Assembly: GCF_030272615.1 (NCBI RefSeq)
Contig: NC_081414.1
Location: 783,782,119 to 783,844,118, forward strand
Direction: 5' to 3'
DNA: 62,000 nucleotides
Origin: Cryptomeria japonica
Lineage: Eukaryota > Streptophyta > Pinopsida > Cupressales > Cupressaceae
Positions 32,079 to 44,414 of this stretch are shown here, in pieces (within the stretch, counting starts at the first letter, position 1; each line of letters opens with the position of its first letter). A model generated the notes under the pieces. It saw nothing but the letters and a program-made list of their open reading frames with translations. It did no database searches and was not told the DNA's origin. A program made the translations under genes and the position numbers.

Positions 32079-32399
32079 TGCACCTTAGGAGAATGAAGAC
32101 TCAAGTCAACAATGCAAGATGGGTCCTAGCTACTAGGCCATGATAGGTACCCATTTACAATATGCAAATGCAAGCAAAACTATGCAATGCAATCTCTCAC
32201 AAATGGAGAAAGGGAGAAAACCCAGTGGGAAAAACTCCCGCCCAAAAGAGAGATGAATGTACAAAAGACTCTCAATGAAGAAGGACAAAACCTCAAAGAG
32301 TCAAAAGTCCCCCCAATAAGAGAGGAAGGAGAAGTCAGCTGACCTCCCCTAATGAGACATCTCGCACCCCCACAAGAGCTCACAACTACTGGAACTTAC

Positions 32400-33010
32400 T
32401 CTCGGTGAGAGGTTTGGTGAATATGTCTACAACCTGCTCCGTTGTAGGATAATATTGCAAATAAATGACCTGCTCCTTAATCAACACTTGGATATAGTGC
32501 ATATGGATCTCGATGTGCTTGGTCCACTGAAGTTGGACCAAGTTCTTTGAGATTGCAATAGCACTCTGATTGTCGCAATGTAGAACTGTCGGTCGTGGAG
32601 TGGTGAACCCAAACTCTATGAGAATCTACTAAAGCCAAATGGTCTCAGTTGCTGTGTTAACAACTTCTCGATACTCAGCCTTAGTCGAAGAGAGAGCAAT
32701 AACATAATTCTTCTTGCTCTACCAACAATAGGGGCCTGAACCAAGGTGAAAACTGTAGCCTAAAGTAGACTTATGATCATCAAGATCGCCAACACAATCG
32801 AAGTTTGTGTAACCAACCAAGCAAAGTCCCGTGCCTGATGCATAGTGAATCCCATAATGATGTGTACCCTAGATATAATGCAAGATGCATTTGGCAACTT
32901 TCCAATGAAGCTCATGTGATTCCTGCATGAAGCGAGATACCATGCCAGCCACAAAAAAATATCAGGGTGTTTGTGAGTCAAGTAGATGAGACTACTCACA
33001 AGTTGACTAT
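32400..33010 (-). pseudogene. Copia unit 1 RNase H remnant
   Basis: The region reads in several frames as the end of a Copia pol: LVSSLIYLTHKHPDI and the NHMSFIGKLPNASCI-like connection, then broken RNase H strands. Unit 2 keeps a clearer version (KSTSGYIFHLGSGPICWLSKK). Stops and shifts are frequent, so no active enzyme is possible. Confidence 0.75.
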
Positions 33011-33041
33011 ACAATGTGGCATCAATTGGTGGAGAAGAGCA

Positions 33042-33966
33042 CTAAGCCTCAAGCTTGACTCCTGAAAGAAAGGGAGTCGGTGCAGGCATACAATCAACCA
33101 TATGAAAGCGGGCAAGTAGATCAAGAGCATACTTGGGTTGTGATACTATAATTCCAGAAGGTGGTTGTGAAATCTCTATCTCAAGAAAGTAGTGCAAAAA
33201 ACCCAAGTCAGTCATAGCAAATCTATCATGCAAAGCAAATTTGACCCTGCTAATGATGGATGCGGTTCTCCCTGTAATGATCAAATCATCAACATAGAGC
33301 ACAAGTATCAAGTGTGAGTCATCCTGTCACAAAACATAGACATTTGGATCAGAATGACACCTCGTGAACCCTGTTGAGAGAAGAAAGGAATCCATCTTGG
33401 CGTACCAAGCCCTGGGGGCCTGCTTAAGGCCATAAAGAGATTTGCTATCTGCAAACCAAGGAAGAATCATGGATGGAACCCTATGGCTGCTCCATATGAA
33501 TCTACTCATCAAGATGACCATGAAGAAAAGCACTCTTCACATCCATTTGATGTACAACTGAACCATGAGTTGTGGAAATAGCAAGTGTCAAGCGAATGGA
33601 GGTCATCTTGGCTACGGGCGCAAAGGTCTCAGTATAGTCAGCACTTGGAACTTGAGAGAATCCTTTCACAACAAGCCAAGCCTTATACTTATCCACACTA
33701 CCATTGGCTACAAATGTGGTCCGATAGATCCACTTACATCGAACCATCTTTCTCCCCTTAGGGAGAGGGACTAACTCCCATGTGTTGTTTCTTATCAAGG
33801 AACTATGCTCTTCCTCCATAGTGTGGTCCCACTCAGGAACCCCTAATGCCTCCCAAAATGTTTGTGGATCGGAAGCGGTAGCAATGAATGCATGTGGAAG
33901 GTCCTGATGCTGTGATCGAGTCCTTAGTGTATTTGAAGGATCCCCAACAAGAGAACTCATTAACAC
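33042..33966 (-). pseudogene. Copia unit 1 reverse transcriptase remnant
   Basis: Three frames cover the Copia RT: NNTWELVPLPKGRKMVRCKW and MDVKSAFLHGHLDE (33966-33502), KSLYGLKQAPRAWYAKMD (33533-33327) and LVLYVDDLIITG with the YVDD catalytic motif (33311-33042). The frames are separated by a shift near 33510 and a stop near 33320. The catalytic motif is preserved but the frame is not. Confidence 0.88.
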
Positions 33967-34035
33967 AAGTGTCTGTCGAGCCCAACAAGGTCTAGGTGGA
34001 GGTGGAGAATGAGGCTCCTCAATCGCAAGTGGACC

Positions 34036-35051
34036 CTAAAAAGGTGTAAACCTATGAGTTGGAGTTGAAGGAGTCTCATCATCTGAATCATCGACATCAC
34101 TATCCATAATCGAGGAAGGTGGAGGAGATAGAGAGACTAAGCTAGGAGAGATTTCCTCGAAGTGAACACTCCTCTCAATAAACACCTCACGTGTCTTAGG
34201 ATCCATCAATCTATATTCCTTAACACCCTCAGGATATCCAACAAAAAGACAAGGCCTACTCTGCGGTTCCAATGCCTTGCGTTTCTGCGGAGGTATGCGT
34301 GCCCATGCTAGACACCCAAAGAATATGAAATGTCTCACAATCGGTTTCCTACTAGCCCAAGCTTTAAAAGGAGTAATACCTTGCAAATCTTTGTGAGGAA
34401 CCCGATTCTGGATGTGTGTACCATAACTGATAGCCACTGTACAAAAGGTGGGATAAAGAGAATGTGCATGTATCATACAACAAGCCATTTCTTTGAGAGT
34501 TCTATTCTTGCACTCTGCAACTCCGTTCTACTATGGAGTGTAAGCAATATAATGCTGAAGATCAATCCCCTCAAATGTACAAAAATCTTCAAGTCTTTTG
34601 TTCACATATTCCCTTCCATTATATGTATGAAAAAACTTGACCACTTTCCTACATGAGTCTTGAAGTCTTGAAATCTGTCAAATACTTCATTCTTATGAAT
34701 AAGAAAGTAGACCCAAGTGAAGCGGGAGTATTCATTAATGAAGGTGAGGACATAGCGGGCCTTACTAAATGAAGATGTTGGAAATGGACCTACTACATTA
34801 TTCTGAACAAGCTGAAGAACTTCCGAAGCTCTCCAAGCTTTCCCCTTATCAAACTTCTCGTCAGGATGCTTGCTCATGGAACAACCTGAACATACACCCT
34901 TTGAAAGATTGATTCGAGGTAGACCTGTGACCAAATCTTTAGTGCTGAGCTGCTGAAGATAGCGGTAATTGAGGTGACCAAACCGCTCATGCCAAAGCTT
35001 ACATTCTGAATTTGAATGAGTAAGCAAGGCCCTAGAAGGAGAACTTGGCAC
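34036..35051 (-). pseudogene. Copia unit 1 integrase remnant
   Basis: Two frames cover the integrase. The first has the zinc-finger region (LWHERFGHLNYRYL, then CSGCSMSKHP), but the first catalytic Asp reads Asn (NNVVGPF) where unit 2 has SDVAGPF. The second catalytic position reads YNG where unit 2 has DNG. The frame from 34488 carries the C-terminal part (ARIPPQKRKALEPQSRPCLFVGYPEGVKEYRL). Two lost catalytic residues and frame breaks make it inactive. Confidence 0.85.
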
Positions 35052-35090
35052 AAAGTGGGAGAATGAATAAAGCCTTGAGTTGTCCTTGAC

Positions 35091-35430
35091 TTATCCCACT
35101 TCTACCAAGGCATCATCATCAAGTTCCTTTACCACAACTAAATCAGGTGTAAACTCAACCTTTTTCCCATTCCCACAGTGAGTGAATTGGTACATAGAGA
35201 GAAGGTAGGTAGACAAGTTGGGAACATAGAGAACATTCTCAAATGTTCCATCATCCATGTCAACGGAACCTTTTCCTTGAACCTCAACTTGTGTATCATC
35301 ACCTATGTAAATTTGAGGTACCTTTGATGGTTCTAATGAAGAAAACTGCTCCTTTGTAGAACCCATGTGATAAGAAGCACCCGAGTCAAGTATCCACTGC
35401 TGTTAATAACCCGTTGTAGCCATAAATGCT
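35091..35430 (-). pseudogene. Copia unit 1 protease remnant
   Basis: WILDSGASYHMGSTKE gives the Copia protease active site (DSGAS) near 35375-35390. A TAA stop falls three codons upstream of that motif. IYIGDDTQVEVQGKG and VLYVPNLS follow as in the family. Confidence 0.85.
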
Positions 35431-35468
35431 TGCCCTTTTCCCTTAGACTATGAGGAAGATGAAGGAGA

Positions 35469-36367
35469 TTAATCCTTCTTTGTGTAGGCGGATGGCAAGT
35501 TGATGTTATTTTTCTTAGGAAGATTTCTCAACTCATCAACTTGCTTGGTGTGGCATCGATGCTCATCATGACCATACTTCTTGCAATAAGAACAAGTTGG
35601 TTTATCCTTCTTAGGTGGAGTCCCCTTCTTGGAAGAGGATGCAAAATTGCCTTGTGATGGAGAGGATGATTGCCCTTTTTCCTGTTGTGACTTTGACTTA
35701 GATTGCTTCTTCTTCTTGTCGAAATATTTGCCTTGACTCCCTTGACTCCCTTGATTAGCCACCAAAGCCTTGGACTTTGAAGGCTTGAGAAGCCTCATGT
35801 TCAACAACTTAGATTGTTCCAATATCAATATGTCTGTGAAAGTATCAAATGAAGGCATAATGTACAAACTCCCCATTGTCAAACAATGAGTTTGGAAGTT
35901 TGAAACAAATGCTGCATATTTTTGTGCAAGCTTGTCCCACAAGTTGAATATCAATTGAGCATCCTTTATGTCAATTCCACAATCCTTAAGATTTTCTCGT
36001 AGCTCATTTTCTTTGGTGACATAATCTTGGATTGTATCAAAACTCTTGGGATCCAAGTTGGTGAGCTTATTGTCAATCTTGTAACCTCTGATTTCATCAC
36101 CTTGACCATACAATTTCTGAAACATATCCCAAGCCTCTTTGATTGTAGTACACTTCTCAATGTGAAAAATGAGGTCATTTGATACATACTTACGCAAAGT
36201 TCCAAGAGCCATGCAATTCTTAGTGAGGCATTCTAACTGAGAATTAGGATCAACCTTAGGATCAGGATGTAATCCATTAGACCTTTTTCCATTAATTTGT
36301 TCCATACTTTAATTTTCTATGATGCATAATTATGTGGAGTTAAAGGTGGAAATTTATGAGGACTCAT
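35469..36367 (-). pseudogene. Copia unit 1 gag
   Basis: The family start MSPHKF lies at 36367, and a stop (Trp codon changed) follows within 20 codons. A long frame then runs from 36305 to 35469 with the gag core (LRKYVSNDLIFHIEKCTTIKEAWDMF, listed here in pieces: LRKYVSND, EKCTTIKEAWD), a Lys/Ser/Gln-rich linker, and a zinc knuckle CSYCKKYGHDEHRC (C-x2-C-x4-H-x4-C). It is the best preserved frame of the unit. Confidence 0.88.
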
Positions 36368-37447
36368 TGCAACAAAAATGAAAGAGAACAAGGAAAGAGA
36401 GGCACAATCACACAAGACATCCCCCAAATTCACTCAATCAAAGACACGCCCCCCCAAAAAAAATAAAAATAAAAATTGATGATTTGGCACTTTATACTTA
36501 GTGCATGTAGAATGGGCCACTTGAAAAAAATGGCAAAGTGGACTTATGATTTCAACTTTACAACTACCTCAAGGAGGCCAAAGGAAACTCAAGCTGATAA
36601 TGCAAGAGATCTAAACTAAGATCCAAGCAAATTACAAGTACCAAATAGGCCAAAGAAGACCAATATCTGAAAGTACAGTATCCACTCAAAATATCTGAAA
36701 ACGGATCATAGATTATGAAAGTAGATGAAAACATATGCACTTTCAAAAAAAAAGAAACTTGAAAAGGAGGTTGTATGAGCTCAAACAAAGCCTTTGATGT
36801 TGTGAAATTGAGGATTGGATAGGTACAATTGAGAGAATACAAAAATTATGAAACACCTGTGTTCCAAAAACAGAAAATAATCACCCCACTACGAAGAGCA
36901 TGAAAAGTTATCCCAAATCAAAAAAAGTTGCACCCAAAAAGGAGAAAAATTGAGCAAGTAATGAGCCTCCAAAGTTGACCCAAAAAACCAAATTGCTCAA
37001 TGGACAGGGGTCTAAAATTTTCAAAAAAAATTGACATCAGCAAAACATTGTGCTAAATTTGACGGTCGTCACACCCTTGGAGAAGGTTGACTGGGCGTTG
37101 ACTGTGCGGTACTGATTGGGTAGACGGTATGAACCCCCCCCCCCAAAAAAAAAAAAAAAATTCAAAAATTATTTTTCAAAATTTAAAAACAAAAAAAAAA
37201 ACCTTAAAATTTCGTACCCGACCACCTAAATTGGGCAAAAAATTTCTCCAACACCCAAAATTTGACTTTTGCCAAAATAGGTCGAGTTTATATTAGATTT
37301 TAATGGAAACATCCTCCCGGTCGCAATGGTGAGGTCAAAAATGCTCTAGGATGCCTCCCAAATGTGCAGTAGCTCAGATCCAAAAATAGAAGCCTTCCAA
37401 GATGTCCCCCAGAACCAATCAATGAATCCCCAATAGCTTTGATACCA
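36368..37447 (-). other. Copia unit 1 leader and primer-binding site
   Basis: About 1.1 kb of leader with homopolymer runs lies between gag and LTR B. The minus strand reads TGGTATCAAAGC at about 37436-37447, a one-base variant of the initiator-Met tRNA primer site. The same leader is found at 14325-15100 and 43384-44414. Confidence 0.8.
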
Positions 37448-37886
37448 TGTGAGATTTTGCCAAGATCAAGGGCACAATGAAAAGTATAAAGAGAGGCAAA
37501 TGAATAACAAGAACAAACTATATTCTCATCAATATACAAATGATCAACTAGATTCACCAATACAATGAATATGAGTCTGCTTATATAGGCAAGGCCATAT
37601 GGATATACGAGCGCACAATCATGACATGTGGCTCAATGAGAAACAAGGGTAGGTAAGAAATACTAGGGGTAAGTAGGAGAAAAAATATAATATTCCACAA
37701 GAGGTAGATGACCCACCGAATGTGGAGTGTAATAGCAAAATAAGACCACAAAAGGTGGAATTTCTCCTACAACCTATATCCCTATGTGCACACTTCCCTA
37801 AGTGTCTCATATCCAAGAGATGCATTATCCTATTAACTTAAGTAAAGTGTAATAATATCCATGATGAATATTTATTTACACCAACA
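37448..37886 (-). repeat. Copia LTR B (central, shared)
   Basis: 439 bp with the same ends as the outer LTRs. It is about 10 bp shorter, lacking part of a segment near 37816 (ACTATGAAGAGATG is shortened). It has a PBS on one side and a PPT on the other and no target duplication of its own. Confidence 0.9.
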
Positions 37887-37898
37887 CCCCCCCTTAAG
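37887..37898 (-). promoter_or_regulatory. Polypurine tract, Copia unit 2
   Basis: The minus strand reads CTTAAGGGGGGG directly before TGTTGG of the central LTR. Confidence 0.8.
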
Positions 37899-38224
37899 TG
37901 CAACTTAGGAGAATGAAGACTCAAGTCAACAATGCAAGATGGGTCCCAGCTACTAGGCCATGATAGGTACCCATGTATAATATGCAAATGCAAGAAAAAC
38001 TATGCAATGCAATCTCTCATAAATAGAAAAAGGGAGAAAACCCAGTGGGAAAAAACTCCCCCCAAAAAGAGAGATGAATGTACAAAAGACTCTTAATGAA
38101 GAAGGACAAAACTTCAAAGAGGAAAAAGTCCCCCCCATAAGAGAGGAAGGAGAAGTCAGCTGACCTCCCCTAATGAGACATCCTGCACCCCCAAGAGAGA
38201 TCACAACTGCTAGAACTTACTCTC

Positions 38225-38885
38225 AGTGAAAGGTTTGGTGAATATGTCTACAACCTGCTCCAATGTAGGACAATGCTACAAATCAATGATGTACTCCTGA
38301 ATTAGTTCTCAGATATAATGCATATGGATCTTGATGTGCTTGGTCCGTTGATGTTGGACCAGGTTCTTTGAGATTGCAATAGCACTCTGATTATCATAAT
38401 ATAGAACTGTCGGTCGTGGAGTGGTGAACCCAAACTCTGTGAGAATCTCCTAAAGCCAAATGGTCTTAGTCGTTGCGTTAACAACTTCTCAATACTCAAC
38501 CCTATTTGAAGAGAGAGAAATAACATGCTACTTCTTGCTCAGCCAACAAATGGGGCCTGAACCAAGGTGGAAAATGTAACCTGAAGTAGACTTGCAATCA
38601 TTAAGATCGTCAGGCCAATCAGAGTCTGTGTAACCAACCAAGCGAAGTCCTGTGCCTTGCATAGTGAATCCCATAATGTTGTGTACCCTAGATGTAATGC
38701 AGGATGCGTTTGGTAGCTTTTTAATGAAGCTCATGTGGTTCCTGCACGAAACGGGATACCATGCCAACCACAAAGAAAATATCAAGGCATGTGTGGGTCA
38801 AGTAGATGAGACTACCCACAAGCTGACTATACAATGTGGCATCAACTGGTGGAGAAGAGCACTGAGCCTCAAGCTTGACTCCTGA
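38225..38885 (-). pseudogene. Copia unit 2 RNase H remnant
   Basis: The frame 38785-38528 reads RLVGYTDSDWPDDLNDCKST and then SGYIFHLGSGPICWLSKK, the conserved Copia RNase H strands including the catalytic-type DSDW. The rest (to 38225) is in other frames with stops. Confidence 0.82.
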
Positions 38886-39049
38886 AAGAAAGAGAGTCGA
38901 CGCAGGCTTACAATCAGCTATATGAAAGTGGACAAGTAGATCAAGAGCATACTTCGGCTATGATAGTGTAATTTCAGAAGGTGACTATGAAATCTCTATC
39001 TAGATAAAGTAGTGCGAAAGACCCAAGTCAGTCATAGAAAATCTGCCAT

Positions 39050-39800
39050 GCAAAGCAGATTTGACACTACTAATGATGGATGCAGTGCTACTTGTAATGA
39101 TCAAATCATCAACATAGAGCACATGTATCAAGTGTGAGTCATCCTGTCACAAAATATAGACATTCAAATCAGAATGACACCTGGTGAACCCTGCTGAGAG
39201 AAGAAAGGAATCCATCTTGGCATACCAAGCTCTCGGGGCCTGTTCAAGGCCATAGAGAGATTTCCTTAGTCTAGAAACCAAGGAAGAATCTTGGATGAAA
39301 CCCTGTGGCTGTTCCATATAAATCTCCTCATCAAGATCACCATGAAGAAAATCACTCTTCACATCCATCTAATCTACAACCCAACCATGAGTTGCGGCAA
39401 TAGCAAGTGTCAAGCGAATGGAGTTCATCTTGGCTACGGGCACAAAGGTCTCAATATAGCCAACACCTGGAACCCGAGAGAAACCTTTCCCAACAAGCCA
39501 AGCCTTATACTTATCCACACTACCATCCACTACAAACTTGGTCTGATAGATCCACTTACAATGAACCATTTTTCTCCCCTTAGGGAGAGGGACTAACTCC
39601 CATGTGTTGTTCCTCATCAAGGAACTATACTCTTCCTCCATAGCCTGGTCTGACTTAGGAACTCCTGATGCTTCCCAAAATGTTTGTGGATCAGAAGCGG
39701 TAGCAATGAATACATGTGGAAGGTCGTGATTCTTTGATCAAGTCCTTCGTGTATCTGAAGGATCCCCAACAAGAGAACCCATTGAATCAAGTGTCTATCA
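39050..39800 (-). pseudogene. Copia unit 2 reverse transcriptase remnant
   Basis: Frames at 39641-39369 (NNTWELVPLPKGRKMVHCKW) and 39368-39147 (MDVKSDFLHGDLDEEIYMEQ, LYGLEQAPRAWYAKMD) cover the RT fingers and palm, divided by a stop. The part around the catalytic motif (39147-39050) is in a broken frame. Confidence 0.85.
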
Positions 39801-39857
39801 AGCCCAACAAGGTCTAGGTGGAGGTGGAGGATGAGGCTACTCAAATGCAAGTGGACC

Positions 39858-40690
39858 CTAAAGAGGTGTAAACCCACAAGTTGGAGTTGAAGGAGCCTCA
39901 TCATCGGAATCACTGGCATCACTATCCACAATGGAGGAAGGTGGAGGAGGTATAGAGGCTAAGATAGGTGATATTTCCTCAGAGTAAATACTCCTCTCAA
40001 TAAACACCTCATGTGTCTCAAGATCCATCAATCTATATGCCTTAACACCCTCGGGATATCCATAAAAAATACAAGGCCTACTCTGCAGTTCCAATGCCTT
40101 GTGTTTGTCCAGAGGTATGCGTGCCCATGCTGGACACCCAAAGACTTCGAATTTGGATGTGTGTCGCACAACTGATAGCCTCTGCCCAAAAGGTGGGATC
40201 AAGAGAATGTGTATGTATCATACAACTAGCCATTTCTTGGAGAGTTCTATTATTGCAATCTACAACTCCATTTTGTTGTGGAGTGTAAGCAACATAATGC
40301 TAAAGATCAAACCCCTCAAATGTACAAAAATCCTTAATTCTTTTGTTCACATATTCCCTTCCATTATCTTTATGAAGAATCTTGACCACTTTCCCGGATT
40401 GCTTCTCCACACGAGTCTTGAAGTCCTGAAATCTGACAAATACTTCACTTTTATGAATAAGAAAGTAGACCCAGCAGTCATCAATGAAGTTGAGGACATA
40501 GCAAGCCTTACTAAATCAAGGTGCTAGAAATGGACCTGCTACATCACTATGAACAAGTTGAAGAACTTCCAAAGCTCTCCAAGCTTTCCCCTTATCAAAC
40601 TTCTCCTCGGGATGCTTGCCCATGGAACAACCTAAATATACACCATTTGAAAAACTGATTCGAGGTAGACCTATGACCCTGTCTTTAGTG
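39858..40690 (-). pseudogene. Copia unit 2 integrase remnant
   Basis: Unlike unit 1, the first two catalytic positions are still Asp (SDVAGPF near 40530 and DNGREY near 40370), though in broken frames. The frame 40202-39858 carries the C-terminal segment (ARIPLDKHKALELQSRPC, YRLMDLETHEVFIERS). Confidence 0.82.
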
Positions 40691-40698
40691 TTGAGTAG

Positions 40699-41150
40699 CT
40701 AAAGATAGCGGTAGTTGAGGTGACCAAATCGCTCATGCCATAGCTTACTTTTTGAATTTGAATGAGTAAGCAAGGCCCTAGAAGGAGAACTTGGCACAAA
40801 GTGGGAGAATGAATAAAGCCTTGAGTTGTCATTGACTTGTCCCACTTCTACCAAGGCATCATCATCAAGTTCCTTTACCAGAATTGAATCAGGTGTAAAC
40901 TCAACCTTTTTCCAATTTCCATAGTGAGTGATTTGGTACATAGAGAGAAGGTTGGTAGACAAGTTAGGAACATAGAGAATATTCTGAAATGTTTCATCAT
41001 CCATGTCAACTGAACCTTTGCCTTCAACCTCAACTTGTGTATCATCACCTATGTAAATATGAGGTACCTTTGATGGCTTCAATGAAGAAAACTGCTCCTT
41101 TGTAGAACCCATGTGATAAGAGCCACCCTAGTCAAGTCTCCATTGCTATG
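40699..41150 (-). pseudogene. Copia unit 2 protease and pre-integrase region
   Basis: A 137-codon frame begins MGSTKEQFSSLKPSKVPHIY and continues without stop through LYVPNLSTNLLSMYQ to LWHERFGHLNYRYL. A stop then follows. The DSG motif just upstream is changed: the codon before the Gly-rich stretch reads TAG on the minus strand. Confidence 0.8.
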
Positions 41151-41448
41151 AAGAACCTGTTGTAGCCACAAATGCTTGCCCTTTTCCCTTAGACTGTGAG
41201 GAAGATGAAGGAGATGAATCCTTCTTTGTGTAGGTAGATGGCAAGTTGATGTTGTTTTTCTTAAGAAGATTTGTCAACTCATGAACTTGCTTGGTGTGTC
41301 ATCGATGCTCATCATGACCATACTTCTTGCAATAAGAAGAAGTTGGTTTACCCTTGTTAAGTGGAGTCTCCTTCTTGGAAGAGGATGAAAAATTGCCTTG
41401 TGATGGAGTGGATGATAACCCTTTTTCCTATTGTGGCTTTGACTTACA

Positions 41449-42663
41449 TTGTTGGGTCAGTGCAAGAAGATGAGTCCACTTTTTGGCCAAAAAGTGGAAG
41501 TGTTTTCCCTGATTTTTAGATTTTGTCTCATTTGAGCTTAAATTTTGAAACACTTAGAGATTGAATGTTGGAAAAAGTCAGCAATATGAAAGATAGCCCT
41601 CTGAGTGTACTTTCCAAATATATAATTTATTTTAATACCAACATAATAAAAAATAACTTTTTGAATGGAGTTTTGAAAACTATGTTTTAAAAATGCCTGT
41701 TTCAGGACCATACCATGCATGTGTACAACCCACACTTTTTGACACAATTAAAATTATTTTCTCAAACCGTTTTGGGAAATGGTTTGTAACACACTGAAGA
41801 TTGATGAGCATATTTTTCTGTATTTTTTTTTAAAATATTTTTTTTTTATTAATTTTTTAATGGCCGTAATTATCTTTTTAAAAATTTGACGTGTATGACC
41901 CACATAATTTGATGTAAACTTAACATTTTTTTATTTTTCTTTTTTTAAATACAAAAGAATTTTGTGTAAATTGATGACATATAATTTTTTTTACAAAATT
42001 CTTTAAAATAAAAAAGTTATTAAATTAACAAAATTAGTTAATATTTCAAATTTATGGACCCGATTTAGTATAAATTAAATGAAAAATAGTTAAAATAATC
42101 AATTTTTAAACAAATTTACATATTTAGAATCTAGATAGTATAATTTGAAATGGGTTTTAATTTCGTATAAAAATTCTCTGATTAGAGGCGCGTAAACTAT
42201 TTCTAAAGTTCATATTTGTGCTTTCATTCATGGAGATTTGAATTTGCAGGTCCATGTCTTAGGTGTGGCCATCCCAAGCCTATCCCGAGCCTAATCTCGA
42301 GCCAAGTGGCGGGTTGTGGAATCAACTTCCACACAACAGGCCCTCATTTTCAAACAAGGGCGGCTTGTGGAAAAAGAAGGAAAAATGCCATTTAGAAACG
42401 GGGGCCCGCTTTTAAACAAAACGGGCGCCCGCTTTTAAACAAAACGGGCGCCCGCTTTTAAACAAAACGGGCCCCTGTTTTTAGAAACGGGCCCCCGTTT
42501 TGTTTAAAAGCGGGCCCCCGTTTTAGAACAAAATGGGGGCCCATTTTTTTTTGCTTCGGACCCCCGTTACCTTTCGGCTCGGGAGCCCGAAGCATAAACA
42601 GGCCCCCATTTATAAGAGCGTGTTTTCCAATGCGTGGACTTTCGCGAATTTGTGACTCATTAC
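41449..42663. mobile_element. 1.2-kb insertion in Copia unit 2 gag, unclassified
   Basis: Comparison with unit 1 shows that the gag sequence is interrupted exactly here. The insert is AT-rich for 800 bp and then GC-rich. Flanking CTTACA (left) and CTTGCA (right) may be a drifted 6-bp target duplication; no clean terminal inverted repeat is seen. It encodes no recognisable protein. It could be a non-autonomous DNA element or a solo LTR (the minus strand ends CCCAACA). Confidence 0.65.
42395..42545. repeat. GC-rich 23-bp tandem repeat with inverted copies
   Basis: Units of the form CTTTTAAACAAAACGGGCGCC recur at 23-bp spacing (about 42409, 42432, 42455). Inverted copies (CCGTTTTGTTTAAAAGCGGG) follow at about 42495-42514. 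GGGCGCCC is itself a palindrome. The tract can fold into long GC-clamped hairpins and stands out from its AT-rich surroundings. Confidence 0.85.
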
Positions 42664-43383
42664 CTTGCACTTTCCCTGCTTCTTCTTCTTGTTGGAATCT
42701 TTGCCTAGACTCACTTGACTCCCTTGATTAGCCACCAAAGCCTTGAACTTTGAAGACTTGAGAAGCCTCATAATCATAAACTTAGATTGTTCCAATATCA
42801 ACATTTCTGTGAAAGTATCAAATGAAGGCATAATGTAGGAAATCCCCACCATCAAACGATGAGTTTGGAAGCTTGAAACAAATGTTGCATATTCTGGTGC
42901 AAGCTTGTCCAGCAAGTTGAATATCAACTAGGCATACTTTTTGCCAATTCCACAATCATTAAGCTTTTCTCTTAGCTCATTTTCTTTGGTGACATAATCT
43001 TGGATTGTATCAAAACTCTTGGGATCCAAGTTGGTGAGCTCATTGTTAATCTTGTAACCTCTGATTTCATCAACTTGACTATACAATTTTTGTATCCCAA
43101 GCCTCTTTGATTGTAGTACACTTCTCAATGTGAAAAATGAGGTCATCTGATACATACTTACGCAAAGTTCCAAGAGATATGCAATTCTTAGTGAGCCATT
43201 CTAAATGAGAATTAAGATCAACATTAGGATCGGGATGTAATGCGTGAGACCTTTTTCCATTAATTTGCTCCATACTTTAATTTTCCATGATGCATAATTA
43301 TGTGGAGTTAAAGGTAGAAATTTATGAGGACTCATTGCAACAAAAATGAAAGAGCACAAGGAAAGAGAGGCACAATCATACAA

Positions 43384-44414
43384 GACACCCCCTTAAATTC
43401 AATCAATCAAAGAACCCCACCCCAAAATGATGATTTGGCAATTTATACTTAGTGCGTGTACAATGGGCCACTTGGAAAAAATGGCAAAGTGGACTTCTGA
43501 TTTCAACTTTACATCTACCTCAAGGAGGCCAAAGGAAACTCAAACTGATAATGCAAAAGATCTAAACTAAGATCCGAGCAAATTATAAGTAACAAATAGG
43601 CCAAAAAAAACCAATATCTGAAAGTACAATATACACTCATAATATATGAAAACTAATTATAGATTATGAAAGTAGACAAAAAAAATGCACTTATAAAAAA
43701 ATGACACTTGAAAAGGAGGTCGTATGAGCTCAAACGAAGCCTTTGATGTTGTAAAATTAAGGATTGGACAGGTACAGATGAGAGAATCCAAAAATTACGA
43801 AACACCTGTGCACCAAAATCAGAAAATAATCACACCACTACGAAGAGAACAAAAAATTAGCACAAATAAAAAAATTGTACCCAAAAAGAAGCAAAATTGA
43901 GCAAGTTATGAGCCTTCAAAGTTGACCCAAAAATCCAAGCTGCTCAACGGAGAGAGGTCTAAAATTTTTAAAAAAATTTGACGTCAACAAAACACTGTGG
44001 TAAATTTGAAGACCATCTGACCGTCAAAATGGTCGTCACACCCTTGGACTAGGCTGACTGGGCACTGACTATGCGCTGTTGACTAGGCAGATGGTACAAA
44101 CACCCCCCCCCCAACAAAAAAAAAATTTGGAAAATTATTTTTCAGAATTTAAAAAAAAAAAAAAAAAATCCAAAAATTTTGTACTATACCACCCGAATTG
44201 GGCAAAAAATTTCTCCAACACCCAAAATTCAACTTTCGCCAAAACAGGTCGAGTTTATACTTTATTTTTATGGAAATGTCCTCCCAGATGCAATGGAAAG
44301 GTCGAAAACACTCTATGATGCCTCCAAAATGTGCAGTATCACAGATCCTAAAATAGAAGCCTTCCAAGATGTCTCCCAAAACCAATCAATGAAGCCCCAA
44401 TAGCTTTGATACCA
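43384..44414 (-). other. Copia unit 2 leader and primer-binding site
   Basis: This matches the unit 1 leader, with the same homopolymer runs (C-run and A-run near 44100-44170). The minus strand reads TGGTATCAAAGC at about 44403-44414, the primer site. Confidence 0.8.

Larger units (their letters stand above)
41151..43335 (-). pseudogene. Copia unit 2 gag, split by an insertion
   Basis: The start MSPHKFLPLTPHNYASWKIK at 43335 keeps the Trp lost in unit 1. Gag then runs in pieces (43273, 43173 and 42927 frames) to about 42664, where foreign DNA begins. Gag resumes at 41448 with the zinc-knuckle region. A short deletion after KEAWD removes part of the core compared with unit 1. Confidence 0.85.

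Noticed and set aside
37448-37886. Central Copia LTR as boundary of two independent insertions
   Set aside because: There is only one LTR at the junction and no target duplication of its own, while the outer flanks match.
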